Shown in pieces: positions 23,924-33,000 of a stretch of 33,096 bases of DNA. The notes under the pieces were generated by a model. It was given only the letters and a program-made list of their open reading frames with translations, made no database searches and had not been told where the DNA came from. Within the stretch, counting starts at the first letter, position 1. Every line of letters starts with the position of its first letter. The DNA comes from Levilactobacillus paucivorans (GTDB lineage: Bacteria; Bacillota; Bacilli; Lactobacillales; Lactobacillaceae): assembly GCF_001437125.1 (NCBI RefSeq), contig NZ_JQCA01000109.1:16025-49120 (forward strand), in the 5' to 3' direction. The translations under genes and the position numbers were made by a program.

Positions 23924-25768
23924 CTAAACTGGTTTATTCGCCTGTCGTTGCCGCTCTAACTGCACAATCTCAACCACGAGTTGGCGCTGTTGGTCGGCAT
24001 CACCTAAGCGCGCAGCCTCCGCCAACTGCTGTTTCTTTTGCCGGAGTTGCGCATCGACTGGCGCTTGGTCCATAATCACCGCTAAATAATCATCGATTTC
24101 CCGCGGGGTTACCGCCGCGGCCATATTGGTAGTTTCTAAGTCGATGACCATTTGCTGCAGCCGGTCTTCTTGAACGAAGTCCGTAAACTGAGCGGCCTGA
24201 TAATCTTGATGCGTTTGAAAATAGCCCTGGGCCAGGGTATAAATCACTTGATAATCCTCATGAACAAAGCTGAAATTCGGCACGTCACTCACCCGTGTCC
24301 ACACGTTGCGATCATGTAAACACCGATACAGTAGACTCCGTTCCGCTCGTTCGAGGCGGTTCAATGGCCGCTGCTGTTGATGCACGGTCATCACCGGTTC
24401 GCTCGGGGCCGGCTGTTGCTGCTGCGCCGGTCGCTGACGTTCCTGTTGGGCCGCGCTGTCTCGCTGAACCTGTTTGAGTTGGGCCAGCAAAGCCGCCTTG
24501 TCAATTCCAAGCTCCGTCGTCAACTGATTCAAGTAGAGATCCAGTTCGACGGGTTCGGTGACCTGAGCCAACAGTGGCATGACCTGATTAACATAGGCCA
24601 ACCGCTCACTGTCCGTGTTCAGTGCCTGAGAACGCCGCAAATACCGCAATTGGAATTGCAACGGTGGTTCCTTGGCCGTCTCAAGCATCTGTCGAAACGC
24701 CTCGTCACCGTGCGCCTTACGGTATTCGTCCGGGTCCTCACCCTCGGGTAATTGAATCACCCGCAATTGCAGGTGACTGTGTTCCCCCAGGAGACGCAGC
24801 GCCCGGTCGATGGCCCGTTGCCCGGGTTCATCCCCGTCATAACAGACATTCAACCGATCGGTCGTCCGCTCAATGGCATAGATTTGCTCGGTCGTGAGGC
24901 TCGTTCCCATGGAAGCAATCCCATTCAGCACACCCGCTTGGGTGGCCGAGATGACATCCATGTACCCTTCAAACAACGTGACTTCTCCGGCCTGGCGAAT
25001 CGCCGGCCGGGCGAGATCAAAGTTGAAGAGTAACCGACTCTTGTTAAATAAACTGGTTTCTGGACTGTTCAAATACTTCGGCTGATCCGGTGCCGTTTTC
25101 AACAACCGACCGGAGAACGCCGCCACGTGTCCACTCGCATTACGCAGCGGGAACATGACCCGTTCCGTGAACCGATCACGCAGTTCACCATCGGTATTTT
25201 CAATAAAGAGACCCGTTTGACGCAACAGCTGGTAGTCACTCTGCCGTTGTTCGAAGAACGGTTTCAATAACCGTTGTCCCGGTGCAAAGCCCAATTGATA
25301 GGTTTCAATCGTCTCGTCGGTCAAGCCCCGGTCATGGAGATAATCCAGGGCCGGTTGCCCCATCTCAGTATTCACCAGAATGTGATGATAGAGCTTGGAA
25401 GCCTGTTCGTGTAGCGCCAACAGTTGTCCCGTCTTGGAGTCCACCGCTGGACCCGTTGACTCTTGCCGATATTCACTGGCGAGATCAACGTGACTAAAAT
25501 CGGCGACCTTCACGACGGCTTCCGGGAAGGAGACGTGCTCAAGTTCCATTAGAAACTTAAAGACGTTACCACCCCGACCACAACTGAAACAATGAAAAAT
25601 CTGTTTGTCTTCCGAAACGGAAAACGACGGTGTTCGCTCCTCATGAAACGGACACAACCCGAATAGGTTCTTCCCGGACTTCTTGAGTTGCACATATTGA
25701 CCCACGACATCCGCGATGTTCGTGGCCGTCCGAACCGTTTCAATGACGTCTTCAGGTATCTTTGCCAC
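23924..25768 (-). CDS. dnaG: DNA primase DnaG
   Basis: A 614-residue primase that lays RNA primers for DNA replication. The CHC2 zinc-binding domain is complete: Cys39, His42, Cys60 and Cys63 in [19 protein letters not shown] and [10 protein letters not shown]. The catalytic core has RLLFN and the TOPRIM motifs [17 protein letters not shown] (Glu) and [18 protein letters not shown] (DxD). A Gln-rich linker at about 455-490 precedes the C-terminal helicase-interaction domain. The longest frame starts 19 codons upstream, but AAGGGAG lies 7 bases before GTG 25766-25768, and [13 protein letters not shown] is the family N-terminus, so GTG is taken. It is followed by rpoD in the same operon and preceded by its own promoter and a leader hairpin. 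Confidence -1.
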   Translation of the reverse strand: MAKIPEDVIETVRTATNIADVVGQYVQLKKSGKNLFGLCPFHEERTPSFSVSEDKQIFHCFSCGRGGNVFKFLMELEHVSFPEAVVKVADFSHVDLASEYRQESTGPAVDSKTGQLLALHEQASKLYHHILVNTEMGQPALDYLHDRGLTDETIETYQLGFAPGQRLLKPFFEQRQSDYQLLRQTGLFIENTDGELRDRFTERVMFPLRNASGHVAAFSGRLLKTAPDQPKYLNSPETSLFNKSRLLFNFDLARPAIRQAGEVTLFEGYMDVISATQAGVLNGIASMGTSLTTEQIYAIERTTDRLNVCYDGDEPGQRAIDRALRLLGEHSHLQLRVIQLPEGEDPDEYRKAHGDEAFRQMLETAKEPPLQFQLRYLRRSQALNTDSERLAYVNQVMPLLAQVTEPVELDLYLNQLTTELGIDKAALLAQLKQVQRDSAAQQERQRPAQQQQPAPSEPVMTVHQQQRPLNRLERAERSLLYRCLHDRNVWTRVSDVPNFSFVHEDYQVIYTLAQGYFQTHQDYQAAQFTDFVQEDRLQQMVIDLETTNMAAAVTPREIDDYLAVIMDQAPVDAQLRQKKQQLAEAARLGDADQQRQLVVEIVQLERQRQANKPV

Positions 25769-25817
25769 CCAATCACTCCCTTGTCGTGGATGACCCTGAC
25801 TCACCATAGCCTTGAAA

Positions 25818-25849
25818 AGTCGCACCCCGGAAACCCGAAAAGTGCGACT
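25818..25849 (-). promoter_or_regulatory. Hairpin in the dnaG leader
   Basis: A perfect 8-bp stem, AGTCGCAC and GTGCGACT, with a 16-base loop, followed on the minus strand by TTTT, lies between the proposed dnaG promoter and its ribosome site. It looks like a weak terminator or attenuator, or a transcript-stabilising structure. Confidence -1.
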
Positions 25850-25885
25850 CTTTAATTAGAATTCGTGCGCAAAAATACACTATAC

Positions 25886-25913
25886 ATACTACTCCTATTA
25901 CGGCGCATGTCAA
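25886..25913 (-). promoter_or_regulatory. Probable promoter of dnaG-rpoD
   Basis: Minus strand consensus -35 TTGACA (25908-25913) with TAGTAT (25886-25891) after 16 bases. The -10 is weak; TATAGT slightly downstream is an alternative. The 267-base interval 25769-26036 also holds the leader hairpin and the sdpI terminator and no gene. Confidence -1.
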
Positions 25914-25996
25914 CTCATAAGCCTCTCTGGTAACCCATGGTTTCAGTATACCGCACGGCGCCTCTCCTGTCCGTTTGCGGGGTCCATTGTTGCTAT

Positions 25997-26031
25997 AAAA
26001 ACGGTGATCAATGCCTGAATCGGCCATCGTT
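25997..26031 (-). terminator. Probable terminator after the SdpI-family gene
   Basis: Minus strand AACG-A-TG with CA-C-CGTT enclosing an inner GCC/GGC pair, followed by TTTTT. It starts 6 bases after the stop codon. The stem has mismatches, so confidence is moderate. Confidence -1.
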
Positions 26032-26036
26032 AACGC

Positions 26037-26639
26037 TCAGTGCGCCATTTTTGACAAATGATGGGCGTAGAACACGGTCACAGCTGCCATAATCACGGTA
26101 CCAACCCCCATGACAATCAGTCCCCAAGTGTCTCCCAGTAAACCAGCTGAAAGCAAGATGACTATCCCCAACAGAAAGAATAGCCGCCCACCTAGAACAT
26201 TCGTCTTGTGCCAGATAACTGGTGAAGCCGCCGTCGACGGAATTCGAATGCCAATGACACCATTTCGCGGCATATACATCATGACAACCCCTAATAGACT
26301 AAAGATAATGCCAGCACCCGCCACGCTAGTCAGTGGGTAGGCCGCGATCAGGACCCGCGGTGCCATCATGTAAATCAGCTGATACAAGATGAGTAATAGA
26401 TTGGCATCGCGGGCGATTGCAGTCGTCTGACTCGCTGAAAAACGAGCTGGTAATGCGCTCGGCAAAAGCCCAGCAATTCCAACAAACAACGTCAGTACCA
26501 ATAATAATTTCTCTGAACGAATGGGTTCGATCAGGCCCCAACGCAGACCGGTAGCCTGAGCGTCCCACAATAGAATAATCAAAACCACATTACCTAGACA
26601 CAATTGCCAATTCTTGAGTCGTAACCGTGGCACTAACAT
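26037..26639 (-). CDS. SdpI-family integral membrane protein
   Basis: A 200-residue polytopic membrane protein with about six hydrophobic segments (near 12-27, 44-62, 79-96, 105-123, 153-169 and 172-190). The family signature is at 126-151: NGVIGIRIPSTAASPVIWHKTNVLGGR, corresponding to the GIRTPWTLxSxxVWxKTHRLGG of the SdpI (DUF1648/SdpI) family. In Bacillus, SdpI gives immunity against the SdpC toxin and works with the repressor SdpR; neither partner is encoded here, so the function is open. The start is taken as ATG 26637-26639, 9 bases after AAAGGAG; ATG 26643-26645 is only 3 bases from that site. The stem ATCGTCTC/GAGACGAT (26644-26651 and 26682-26689) surrounds the ribosome site. It lies alone between glyS and dnaG. 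Confidence -1.
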   Translation of the reverse strand: MLVPRLRLKNWQLCLGNVVLIILLWDAQATGLRWGLIEPIRSEKLLLVLTLFVGIAGLLPSALPARFSASQTTAIARDANLLLILYQLIYMMAPRVLIAAYPLTSVAGAGIIFSLLGVVMMYMPRNGVIGIRIPSTAASPVIWHKTNVLGGRLFFLLGIVILLSAGLLGDTWGLIVMGVGTVIMAAVTVFYAHHLSKMAH

Positions 26640-26687
26640 CCTCATCGTCTCCTTTCCAGACGGGCAACCCCGCCTACACCTGAGACG

Positions 26688-26693
26688 ATCATA
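26688..26693 (-). promoter_or_regulatory. Possible -10 element for the SdpI-family gene
   Basis: TATGAT on the minus strand, about 50 bases before the start codon, with a poor -35 (TTGGGG, 18-base spacer). It overlaps the outer arm of the ATCGTCTC/GAGACGAT inverted repeat. Low confidence. Confidence -1.
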
Positions 26694-26789
26694 GTTGCCT
26701 GGGAAAGCCGTCCCCAATAAAGAAGTTAGATCAGGCAGTACCCGAACCAAGTCATTTCGCCGCCTGATCTGAAATCACTTTGGCTAAAC

Positions 26790-26835
26790 AAAAATGGCCG
26801 TGACCCACACCAAAAGTGTCGACCACAACCATTTT
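26790..26835 (-). terminator. Second terminator-like hairpin in the glyS-sdpI interval
   Basis: Minus strand AAAATGG with CCATTTT (outer), GTG with CAC, and ACAC with GTGT (inner), joined mostly by G-T pairs, then a T run. It lies about 90 bases beyond the first glyS terminator, with an A/T-rich stretch resembling a -10 (TATATAAAAT, 26877-26886) between them. The 370 bases from 26640 to 27009 hold no convincing gene. Confidence -1.
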
Positions 26836-26922
26836 AGACGGATATGGGAAAAATCTCAGACCCGCTTGTAGCTTCAATTTTATATAGTCGAAACGTGTGA
26901 CAAAAGGCAGCTGGTTCCGCTT

Positions 26923-26969
26923 AAAACTGATAACCAAACAATCCAAACCCAGGATTATTCGGTTATCAG
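26923..26969 (-). terminator. Terminator after glyS
   Basis: Minus strand stem CTGATAACC (26961-26969) with GGTTATCAG (26927-26935), an inner stem AATCC/GGATT, and TTTT directly after; 40 bases after the glyS stop codon. A strong rho-independent terminator. Confidence -1.
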
Positions 26970-27009
26970 CCTTAATGCTCGCCAGCTAACCGCCTTCTGA
27001 CTCACTCTC

Positions 27010-29085
27010 CTACTTAACGATTAATTGGTCCAAGTCACCCAGCTTCAACGTCAGACGAGCCAAGCCACTCAATTCGGTTAACCGGTTATTCCGAACGGCA
27101 TCGTTCTTATCCATAACCATCGTGGCTTCAAAGTAAGCCGCAATCGTTGGTTGGATATCAGCTAAGGCTGCGTAGAGATCCGCTAATGTCTTGTCAGCGG
27201 CAGTCGCAACTTCAGCAACGCCTTGGTGCAAGGCACCTTCACTGTCATTTTCAAACAGATCGGGATCAACCGTGGCCGTAGCCAATTCGGCTGGGGCCTT
27301 CTGGGCCAAACGAATAACCCGCGTCAAGGACTCGATAACTGCCTTGAAGTTGGCATCGTTAGCATGGCTCGCCAAGATATCGGCAGCCGTGAAGATCCGC
27401 AGCACGTCGCTGCTAGAACTGTTGGTCACAGCATCAATGATGTCATGACGTTGCTTAGCAGACCGCAAGATCTTCCGAATCCGATCCTTAACGAAACCAA
27501 TCACCGCGTCGATTTGGCTAGCTTGATCGAGTTGAGGCGCCACCTTGGCGTCTGCTTCGGCCGTAATGAAGGCTTGCGCCAAATCAGCAATTGGCAAGGA
27601 CCACTGTTGGTCGGTAACAATCCGCACGATCCCGATGGCCTGACGCCGTAAAGCGTAAGGGTCATTGGATCCACTAGGAATCATCCCGGCAGCAAAGAAG
27701 GTCAAGATGCTATCGAACTTGTCAGCCAAGGCCAATACGGCACCTGGCACGGATTCCGGTAAGGCCCCGTTAGCGGAGATAGGTTCGTAATGTTCACGAA
27801 CGGCCTGGGCTACGGCTGGGTCTTCCCCGGCCAGTAAGGCATACTTTTCACCCATGACCCCTTGTAATTCGGCGAATTCGCCAACCATCCCGGTAACCAG
27901 ATCGAACTTGTAGATCTCGCTGGCACGCAGGGCAGCCTGCGTTTGGGCATCGTTTAAGTGGAGGTGCTTGGCCAGCACACCCACGATTGCCTTGACCCGG
28001 TCCATCTTCTCAGCCATCGTGCTGATCTTATCATGGAAGCTAACTGTCTTGAGACGTTCCACGTAGTCGGCAATCGACTTCTTCTGGTCTTCGGTGTAGA
28101 AGAACATCGCGTCTTCCAAACGTGCTGTCAGCACCTTTTCGTTCCCGGCAACGACGTTTTGAAGGTCGTGGTCGTTCCCATTACGAACGGAGATGAAGTT
28201 AGGCAAGAGCTTGCCCTCGGCATTCCGCGCGTAGAAGAACCGTTGGTGATCACGCATTGAAGTGATCAAGACTTCTTCGGGGATGGTCAGGTACTTTTCG
28301 TCAAAGCTACCTTCAAAGGCCGTTGGCCATTCAACTAAGTTGTTAACCTCTTCCAACAACCCACCGTCGATTGAAACGGTCCAGTTGTGGTCAGTCGCAA
28401 TCTTTTCGATTTGGCTCTTGATGAGGGCCTTACGCTTGTCGGCATCGGCAATGACGAATTGCGCCGTCAGGTCAGCTTCGTAGTCGGCGGCCGTGGCAAT
28501 ATCCACGTCGGTCCCTAAGAAACGGTGACCGCGCGTGTTGCGACCGGTCGTGACGTCCAAGATACTAAATGGAATGACGTCGGCATCTAACAACGCCACG
28601 ATCCAACGAATTGGTCGGATGTATTCGAAGTGATGCGTGCTCCATTTCATCATAGTTGGGAAGGTCATCGCCGTGATAACTTCCTTTAAACCAGCCAGAA
28701 CGGCGGCAACGGGTTCGCCGGCAATGAACTTGTCCACGTAGACGTATTCCGTTCCCTTGATTTCCTTAAAGGTAATGTCTTCGGGCGTGAGACCTTGGCC
28801 ACGGGTAAAGCCAATGGCTGCCTTCGTCCAGTTGCCATCGGCATCCTGGGCGATCTTCTTAGCGGGACCCTTGACGGATTCGCTAATGTCTTCCTGCTTG
28901 TCAGCTAAACCACTGATTTGAATGGCTAACCGACGAGGCGTGGAGAATGGCTTGATGTCATCATAAGCCACGCGTTGTTCCTTTAAATAATCTGCCGTCC
29001 GCTTGACCAGTTGCTTAATAGCTGGCGTTACCACGTGGGCTGGCATTTCTTCTAGTCCAATTTCCAGTAAAAATGTGTGTGCCAT
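27010..29085 (-). CDS. glyS: Glycyl-tRNA synthetase beta subunit
   Basis: A 691-residue subunit of the alpha2beta2 (bacterial-type) glycyl-tRNA synthetase. The beta chain holds the tRNA-binding part, including an HD-like domain and a C-terminal anticodon-binding domain. The beginning [22 protein letters not shown] is the family signature; [32 protein letters not shown] (about 250-281) and GYFYARN-like segments and [25 protein letters not shown] (about 405-430) are conserved. The length is normal. The ATG 29083-29085 shares one base with the glyQ stop (TAATG), and GAGGAGG lies 10 bases upstream, so the two subunits are translationally coupled. Expression is controlled by the T-box leader before glyQ. 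Confidence -1.
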   Translation of the reverse strand: MAHTFLLEIGLEEMPAHVVTPAIKQLVKRTADYLKEQRVAYDDIKPFSTPRRLAIQISGLADKQEDISESVKGPAKKIAQDADGNWTKAAIGFTRGQGLTPEDITFKEIKGTEYVYVDKFIAGEPVAAVLAGLKEVITAMTFPTMMKWSTHHFEYIRPIRWIVALLDADVIPFSILDVTTGRNTRGHRFLGTDVDIATAADYEADLTAQFVIADADKRKALIKSQIEKIATDHNWTVSIDGGLLEEVNNLVEWPTAFEGSFDEKYLTIPEEVLITSMRDHQRFFYARNAEGKLLPNFISVRNGNDHDLQNVVAGNEKVLTARLEDAMFFYTEDQKKSIADYVERLKTVSFHDKISTMAEKMDRVKAIVGVLAKHLHLNDAQTQAALRASEIYKFDLVTGMVGEFAELQGVMGEKYALLAGEDPAVAQAVREHYEPISANGALPESVPGAVLALADKFDSILTFFAAGMIPSGSNDPYALRRQAIGIVRIVTDQQWSLPIADLAQAFITAEADAKVAPQLDQASQIDAVIGFVKDRIRKILRSAKQRHDIIDAVTNSSSSDVLRIFTAADILASHANDANFKAVIESLTRVIRLAQKAPAELATATVDPDLFENDSEGALHQGVAEVATAADKTLADLYAALADIQPTIAAYFEATMVMDKNDAVRNNRLTELSGLARLTLKLGDLDQLIVK

Positions 29086-30014
29086 TATTTTTTGGCCTCC
29101 TCGTCGTCTGCTAATAGTTTCGTCCGCAGGGCTTCATCCTTGATCAGTGGGAAACCACGCTTCTTCCGTTCGTCAACGAAGGCGCGAGCCACGGCACGTG
29201 CCATGTTCCGGATACGTGACAGGTAGCCGGCCCGTTCAGTAACGGACACAGCCCCTCTAGCATCGAGCAGGTTGAAGGTGTGGCTACACTTCAAGATGTA
29301 GTCGTAGGCCGGGTGAACCAGGCCATTGGCGATTTGCTTCTTGGCTTCATCTTCAAATTCATTGAAGTGCCGTAACAGCATGTCTTGGTTACTTTCTTCG
29401 AAACTGTACTTGGAGTGTTCGTATTCGGGTTCCTTGAAGATGTCCCCATACTTAACGCCATCGGCCCATTCCAGGTCAAAGACGGAGTTGACGTCTTGGA
29501 CGTAAGAAGCCAGACGTTCCAGACCATAAGTGACTTCGGAAGTGACTGGATCAACTGCCATTCCCCCAACGACTTGGAAGTAGGTGAACTGGGTGATTTC
29601 CATCCCGTCCAACCAAACTTCCCAACCAACACCGGCACAACCCATAGATGGGTTTTCCCAGTTATCTTCGACGAAACGAATATCGTGTTCGAGTGGGTTG
29701 ATGCCCAGTTCCTTCAGACTGTTCAGGTAAAGTTCCTGAATGTTGTCTGGTGATGGCTTCATCACGACTTGGAATTGGTGATGTTGGTACAACCGGTTAG
29801 GGTTTTCCCCGTAACGACCATCGGCTGGTCGACGGGAAGGTTCAACGTAAGCGGCGTTCCAAGGTTCTGGTCCGATCGCTCGTAAGAAGGTGTAAGGACT
29901 CATCGTCCCGGCCCCTTTTTCGGTATCGTAAGCTTGCATCAGCATGCAGCCCTGTGCGGACCAGTACTGTTGTAACTTCAAAATAATTGCTTGCATGGAC
30001 AGTTTTTCTGTCAT
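29085..30014 (-). CDS. glyQ: Glycyl-tRNA synthetase alpha subunit
   Basis: A 309-residue class II aminoacyl-tRNA synthetase catalytic subunit that activates glycine and, with GlyS, charges tRNA-Gly. Recognisable segments: [71 protein letters not shown] (motif 2-like region), [19 protein letters not shown]-type VVGGMAV, and [23 protein letters not shown] near the C-terminus. The length is typical. The ATG 30012-30014 follows AAGGAGG by about 11 bases. It is the first gene of the glyQ-glyS operon and is preceded by a complete T-box riboswitch with a glycine specifier. Confidence -1.
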   Translation of the reverse strand: MTEKLSMQAIILKLQQYWSAQGCMLMQAYDTEKGAGTMSPYTFLRAIGPEPWNAAYVEPSRRPADGRYGENPNRLYQHHQFQVVMKPSPDNIQELYLNSLKELGINPLEHDIRFVEDNWENPSMGCAGVGWEVWLDGMEITQFTYFQVVGGMAVDPVTSEVTYGLERLASYVQDVNSVFDLEWADGVKYGDIFKEPEYEHSKYSFEESNQDMLLRHFNEFEDEAKKQIANGLVHPAYDYILKCSHTFNLLDARGAVSVTERAGYLSRIRNMARAVARAFVDERKKRGFPLIKDEALRTKLLADDEEAKK

Positions 30015-30094
30015 GGGTGCTGTTTCCTCCTTGTGTGGTTGCCAAGCGACTAAAGTCGGCCGTTTTGGTCAATCGATTAAACAAATAAGCGCGC

Positions 30095-30138
30095 AAAAAA
30101 TCCCTACGAGAATTCACTTAGGCAAATTCACGTAGGGA
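30095..30138 (-). terminator. T-box regulated terminator of glyQS
   Basis: Minus strand TCCCTACG (30131-30138) with CGTAGGGA (30101-30108) followed by TTTTTT. The 5' arm adjoins the T-box sequence, so it is exclusive with the antiterminator that forms when uncharged tRNA-Gly binds. Confidence -1.
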
Positions 30139-30315
30139 CGAAGTTTTAATTTCGCGGTTCCACCCTACTTCTAGTCAGACGTGACTAGCAGCTTACTTGG
30201 AAACGACTCCGAATGTGCCAACTCACCACGCCTTGGGTTCGGCTTACACTTTCCCGAACTCGCTTAACCAACCACGCGGTGACTCTCATTCATCATAATC
30301 GACTTATTTAACTGA
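30095..30315 (-). ncRNA. Glycine T-box leader of glyQS
   Basis: The minus strand contains the T-box core TGGAACCGCG (30153-30162) before the terminator. In Stem I the helices GAATG/CATTC and TCACC/GGTGA enclose a specifier loop whose 3' side reads GTTGGCA, so the specifier codon is GGC (30217-30219), a glycine codon followed by the usual A. Binding of uncharged tRNA-Gly would allow readthrough into glyQ-glyS. The 357 bases from 30015 to 30371 contain this leader, its promoter and no gene. Confidence -1.
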
Positions 30316-30320
30316 GTTTT

Positions 30321-30349
30321 ATGATAGCTGTCTGGGACGGGGATGTCAA
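30321..30349 (-). promoter_or_regulatory. Promoter of the glyQS operon
   Basis: Minus strand TTGACA (30344-30349), 17-base spacer, TATCAT (30321-30326), placing the transcript start at the beginning of the T-box leader. It starts about 20 bases after the stop codon of the surface protein gene, which has no clear terminator of its own. Confidence -1.
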
Positions 30350-30371
30350 TGGTTGACCCCCATTCTTCTGG

Positions 30372-32687
30372 CTAGTGTTCTCGCCGACGGTTACTTAGGC
30401 CGAGCCACCCGAGAATTGCCAGTAGCCATCCCCCGATCATGCCCCAAAGATTTGTACTCTCACTGGCCTGTGGCAAGGTCGACTGGTGTGGCGTGGTGCT
30501 CTGTTGACTTGCCTCTGATTGGCTGGTTGCTACTGTCGGACGTATTGCTGGCCCAGCTGAACGCGATCCCATTGCCAAACGTTGACCTGTGACTGCTGCC
30601 TGCCCCGTTGACTTACCATGGCGGTTAGCCTGCTTCTGAGCGGGTTTCTTGGGCTGTGTGGGTCGCTTTGCCGGTTTGGCTGGCTTGATTGGCCGAGCCG
30701 GTGTGACTGGCTTCGTGGGGACGATCGGATCGACTGGCTGGCTTGGCGTCACGGGATCGGTTGGTGTGGTTGACGTCGACTGCGGCATCCCATCCAGCGT
30801 CAACTGCAAGACACCATAATTTCCAGAGTTATCGCCGGAGGTTCCCGAAGTCATCATGACCGTCAGCTTGTCTCCCTTAAAGCCATCCGGTAACGTCAAG
30901 GTATCTGTAGTTTCGTCGTATGTCATTGGCGTATCGTCAAGGGTAAAGGTCAGAGCGTTTAAGGCCAAATTGCTTGGCATAACTTTGTTCAAAATAGCCT
31001 GCTTAACACCAACGAACTTGCCATCAACTAATTTTACTGGCACCGTTAGGGTTTGCTGAGTTGCGAGCGCACCATCATCAAACGTGTTCACTGGTGAATC
31101 AGCCTGAATATGTTGCAAGTTGTTTTGGACGAAGGCATCGGCCCCAACATTATCCGGGACGCCCAGGAAGTGGACACCCGTCAATTGGTTTTGCAAAAAA
31201 GCACTAGCCCCAATGGTTTTCACACTAGCAGGAATTGCCAACATGCCACTGAGTTGGTTCTCATCGAATGCACCAGCTCCAATCGACTGAACCTTATCAG
31301 GAATTATCAATGAGCCCGTCAAGTGGTTACCATCTGGGGCCCCACCAAAGGCTCTATTACCAATGGTTTCAACATTGGCTCCCAGCTTTACTCCGGAGAG
31401 ATGATTGTTATCAAAAGCGGTATTACCAATGCTAATCACGTTATCTGGAATGTCGATGGTGCCCTGCAGATTATTAGCATTGAAGGCATCATCCCCAATA
31501 GTTTCAACATTCTTTCCAAGGATAACACTGCTAATATCATCATTTACAAACGCTGCCGGCAAAATTGTTTTGACGCTATCTGGGATGATCAGTGGTCCGC
31601 CAGATATTCCGCCAGATATTCCACCTTTCAAAGTTTTCATCTGCGAAAATGAATTGATACCAATTGTTGTCAGCTGTGACTGCCCAGTACCGAAAGCAAG
31701 CCCGCTTAATTGATTATTAACAAAAGCCATCATGCCAATCTCTGTGACACTATCTGGAATCGTCAAGTTGCCACTAATTTGGTTTCCTTCAAATACTGCA
31801 TTGCCAATCGTCACCAGATCGTTATCCAGCGTCAATTGTGTGGCACCGTTATTTAAAAAGGCAGAATCGCCGATCGATTTCACATGATCTGAAATGACGA
31901 TACTTGCCAAACGATTGTTATCGAAAGCATCATTATCAATTTTTTCTAAGGCGTCATCAAACTTAATTGTCGTCAGCAAATTTTGAGCGAAGGCGCTCTT
32001 GCCAATTTCACGTAAACTATCTGGTAATACAACATGGGTCAATCTTTTTTCCTGAAAAGCCCCATCACCGATAGCAACGATTTTTGAATTCTGATAGCTG
32101 TCTGGAATCGTGATATCAGTATCGCTGCCAGAATAGGCTGTAATGTCATACTCGTCTTGAACAATGTTCCCGTCTTCATCCACGTGCTTCGTGTACGTAT
32201 AGCCCGCAGCATCTGTCACTCCCGGATTGTCGTCAGAACCTGTGTCCGCTGGATCAGTATCTGTTGGGGCCGGCGCAGTTGGCACTGCCATTCGTGCTGA
32301 GAACACCTCAGCTTTCCCTTTCGACTTTAGCTTAATGGACTCACTGCTATCAGACTTCCCATGTCCATCTCCGGTGTCATCCTCCGTACTTCCAGTGCCA
32401 GCATGAGAGTCGCCAGTACCACCGGATGCTTTGTCTGAACTAATGGTGCCAGTCTTCTCAGCTGCTGGTTTGTTCACAGTAGTCACCTCTGCAGACTTTG
32501 TAACCTCTTCGGCTGGCTTCTCACCGGAAACCGCCGTGGGTGTTTGATCACCGGTTGCGGCCTGGGCTGACGTCACACCAACCACGAGCAGTTCGGTACT
32601 GAGAACCGCCGCTGTCACACCGACAAACAACCACTGTCGACGATGGGAAACTTGTACATTTTTAGCTTGCTGCTGATCAACTGACAT
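30372..32687 (-). CDS. Cell-wall-anchored BspA-type leucine-rich-repeat surface protein
   Basis: A 771-residue predicted surface protein. Signal peptide at 1-43 (hydrophobic core FVGVTAAVLSTELLVVGV, cleavage after AQA), a Ser/Thr/Lys/Asp-rich low-complexity region (45-150), then about fourteen LRR_5 (BspA-like) repeats at 190-530 with the pattern IPDSVxxIGxxAFxxNxLxxL, a folded domain at 545-635, and a Pro/Lys/Gln-rich wall-spanning stretch (640-690). The C-terminus has a sorting signal: LPQASE (738-743), a hydrophobic helix (747-763) and the tail NRRREH, a variant of the LPQTxE motif of lactobacillus sortase. The role is probably adhesion or binding of an extracellular ligand. A 12-bp tandem duplication (31597-31620) gives ISGGISGG. 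The start is ATG 32685-32687, 8 bases after AAGGAAG; the frame continues 9 codons upstream without a better site. Confidence -1.
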   Translation of the reverse strand: MSVDQQQAKNVQVSHRRQWLFVGVTAAVLSTELLVVGVTSAQAATGDQTPTAVSGEKPAEEVTKSAEVTTVNKPAAEKTGTISSDKASGGTGDSHAGTGSTEDDTGDGHGKSDSSESIKLKSKGKAEVFSARMAVPTAPAPTDTDPADTGSDDNPGVTDAAGYTYTKHVDEDGNIVQDEYDITAYSGSDTDITIPDSYQNSKIVAIGDGAFQEKRLTHVVLPDSLREIGKSAFAQNLLTTIKFDDALEKIDNDAFDNNRLASIVISDHVKSIGDSAFLNNGATQLTLDNDLVTIGNAVFEGNQISGNLTIPDSVTEIGMMAFVNNQLSGLAFGTGQSQLTTIGINSFSQMKTLKGGISGGISGGPLIIPDSVKTILPAAFVNDDISSVILGKNVETIGDDAFNANNLQGTIDIPDNVISIGNTAFDNNHLSGVKLGANVETIGNRAFGGAPDGNHLTGSLIIPDKVQSIGAGAFDENQLSGMLAIPASVKTIGASAFLQNQLTGVHFLGVPDNVGADAFVQNNLQHIQADSPVNTFDDGALATQQTLTVPVKLVDGKFVGVKQAILNKVMPSNLALNALTFTLDDTPMTYDETTDTLTLPDGFKGDKLTVMMTSGTSGDNSGNYGVLQLTLDGMPQSTSTTPTDPVTPSQPVDPIVPTKPVTPARPIKPAKPAKRPTQPKKPAQKQANRHGKSTGQAAVTGQRLAMGSRSAGPAIRPTVATSQSEASQQSTTPHQSTLPQASESTNLWGMIGGWLLAILGWLGLSNRRREH

Positions 32688-32755
32688 TGACTGGACTTCC
32701 TTCACCTTGACCACGTATTTAGGTCAAATTCATTTCAAAGATTAAATACATTTTA

Positions 32756-32783
32756 TGTATATAATTTCATCGTACCACGCCAA
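32756..32783 (-). promoter_or_regulatory. Probable promoter of the surface protein gene
   Basis: Minus strand TTGGCG (32778-32783), 16-base spacer, TATACA (32756-32761). The -10 overlaps a perfect inverted repeat ATACAT/ATGTAT (32746-32760), a possible operator. The remaining bases up to 33096 hold no gene that I can support. Confidence -1.
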
Positions 32784-32961
32784 TTTCAGTTTTCCAGGCT
32801 AACCAATTGTCCCCCCACAAAACTATTTTTAGATTGAACTGGCCAACCATTAATGTGCCAGCCCTCCCTGACTTTTATCAGCCGTAGCGCCTTCTTTGAA
32901 AGTAAGCACTATCGTAAAAATGTGATAATTTCATAAATGTTTGTCAATTCGACCCGTCGCC

Positions 32962-33000
32962 AAAAAAAAGTCACATCCGAGTGATTAGCTCGAATGTGAC
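32962..33000 (-). terminator. Terminator of a minus-strand gene beyond the right edge
   Basis: Minus strand GTCACAT-T-CGAG with CTCG-G-ATGTGAC (one internal mismatch), followed by eight T (plus-strand A at 32962-32969). It must serve a gene upstream, right of the window or ending near 33096. The bases 33001-33096 are A/T-rich; a stop codon TAA at 33094-33096 on the minus strand could be that gene's end, but this cannot be confirmed. Confidence -1.

Noticed and set aside
25773-26027. 84-codon minus-strand open frame upstream of dnaG
   Set aside because: It spans the sdpI terminator, the dnaG promoter and the leader hairpin, and lacks a ribosome site and recognisable features.
26728-26770. Inverted repeat AGATCAGGC/GCCTGATCT
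   Set aside because: Long loop and no T run; not strong enough to call a terminator or operator.
26752-26946. 64-codon minus-strand open frame between glyS and the SdpI gene
   Set aside because: Its start codon is inside the glyS terminator hairpin, it has no ribosome site, and it runs through a second terminator-like hairpin.
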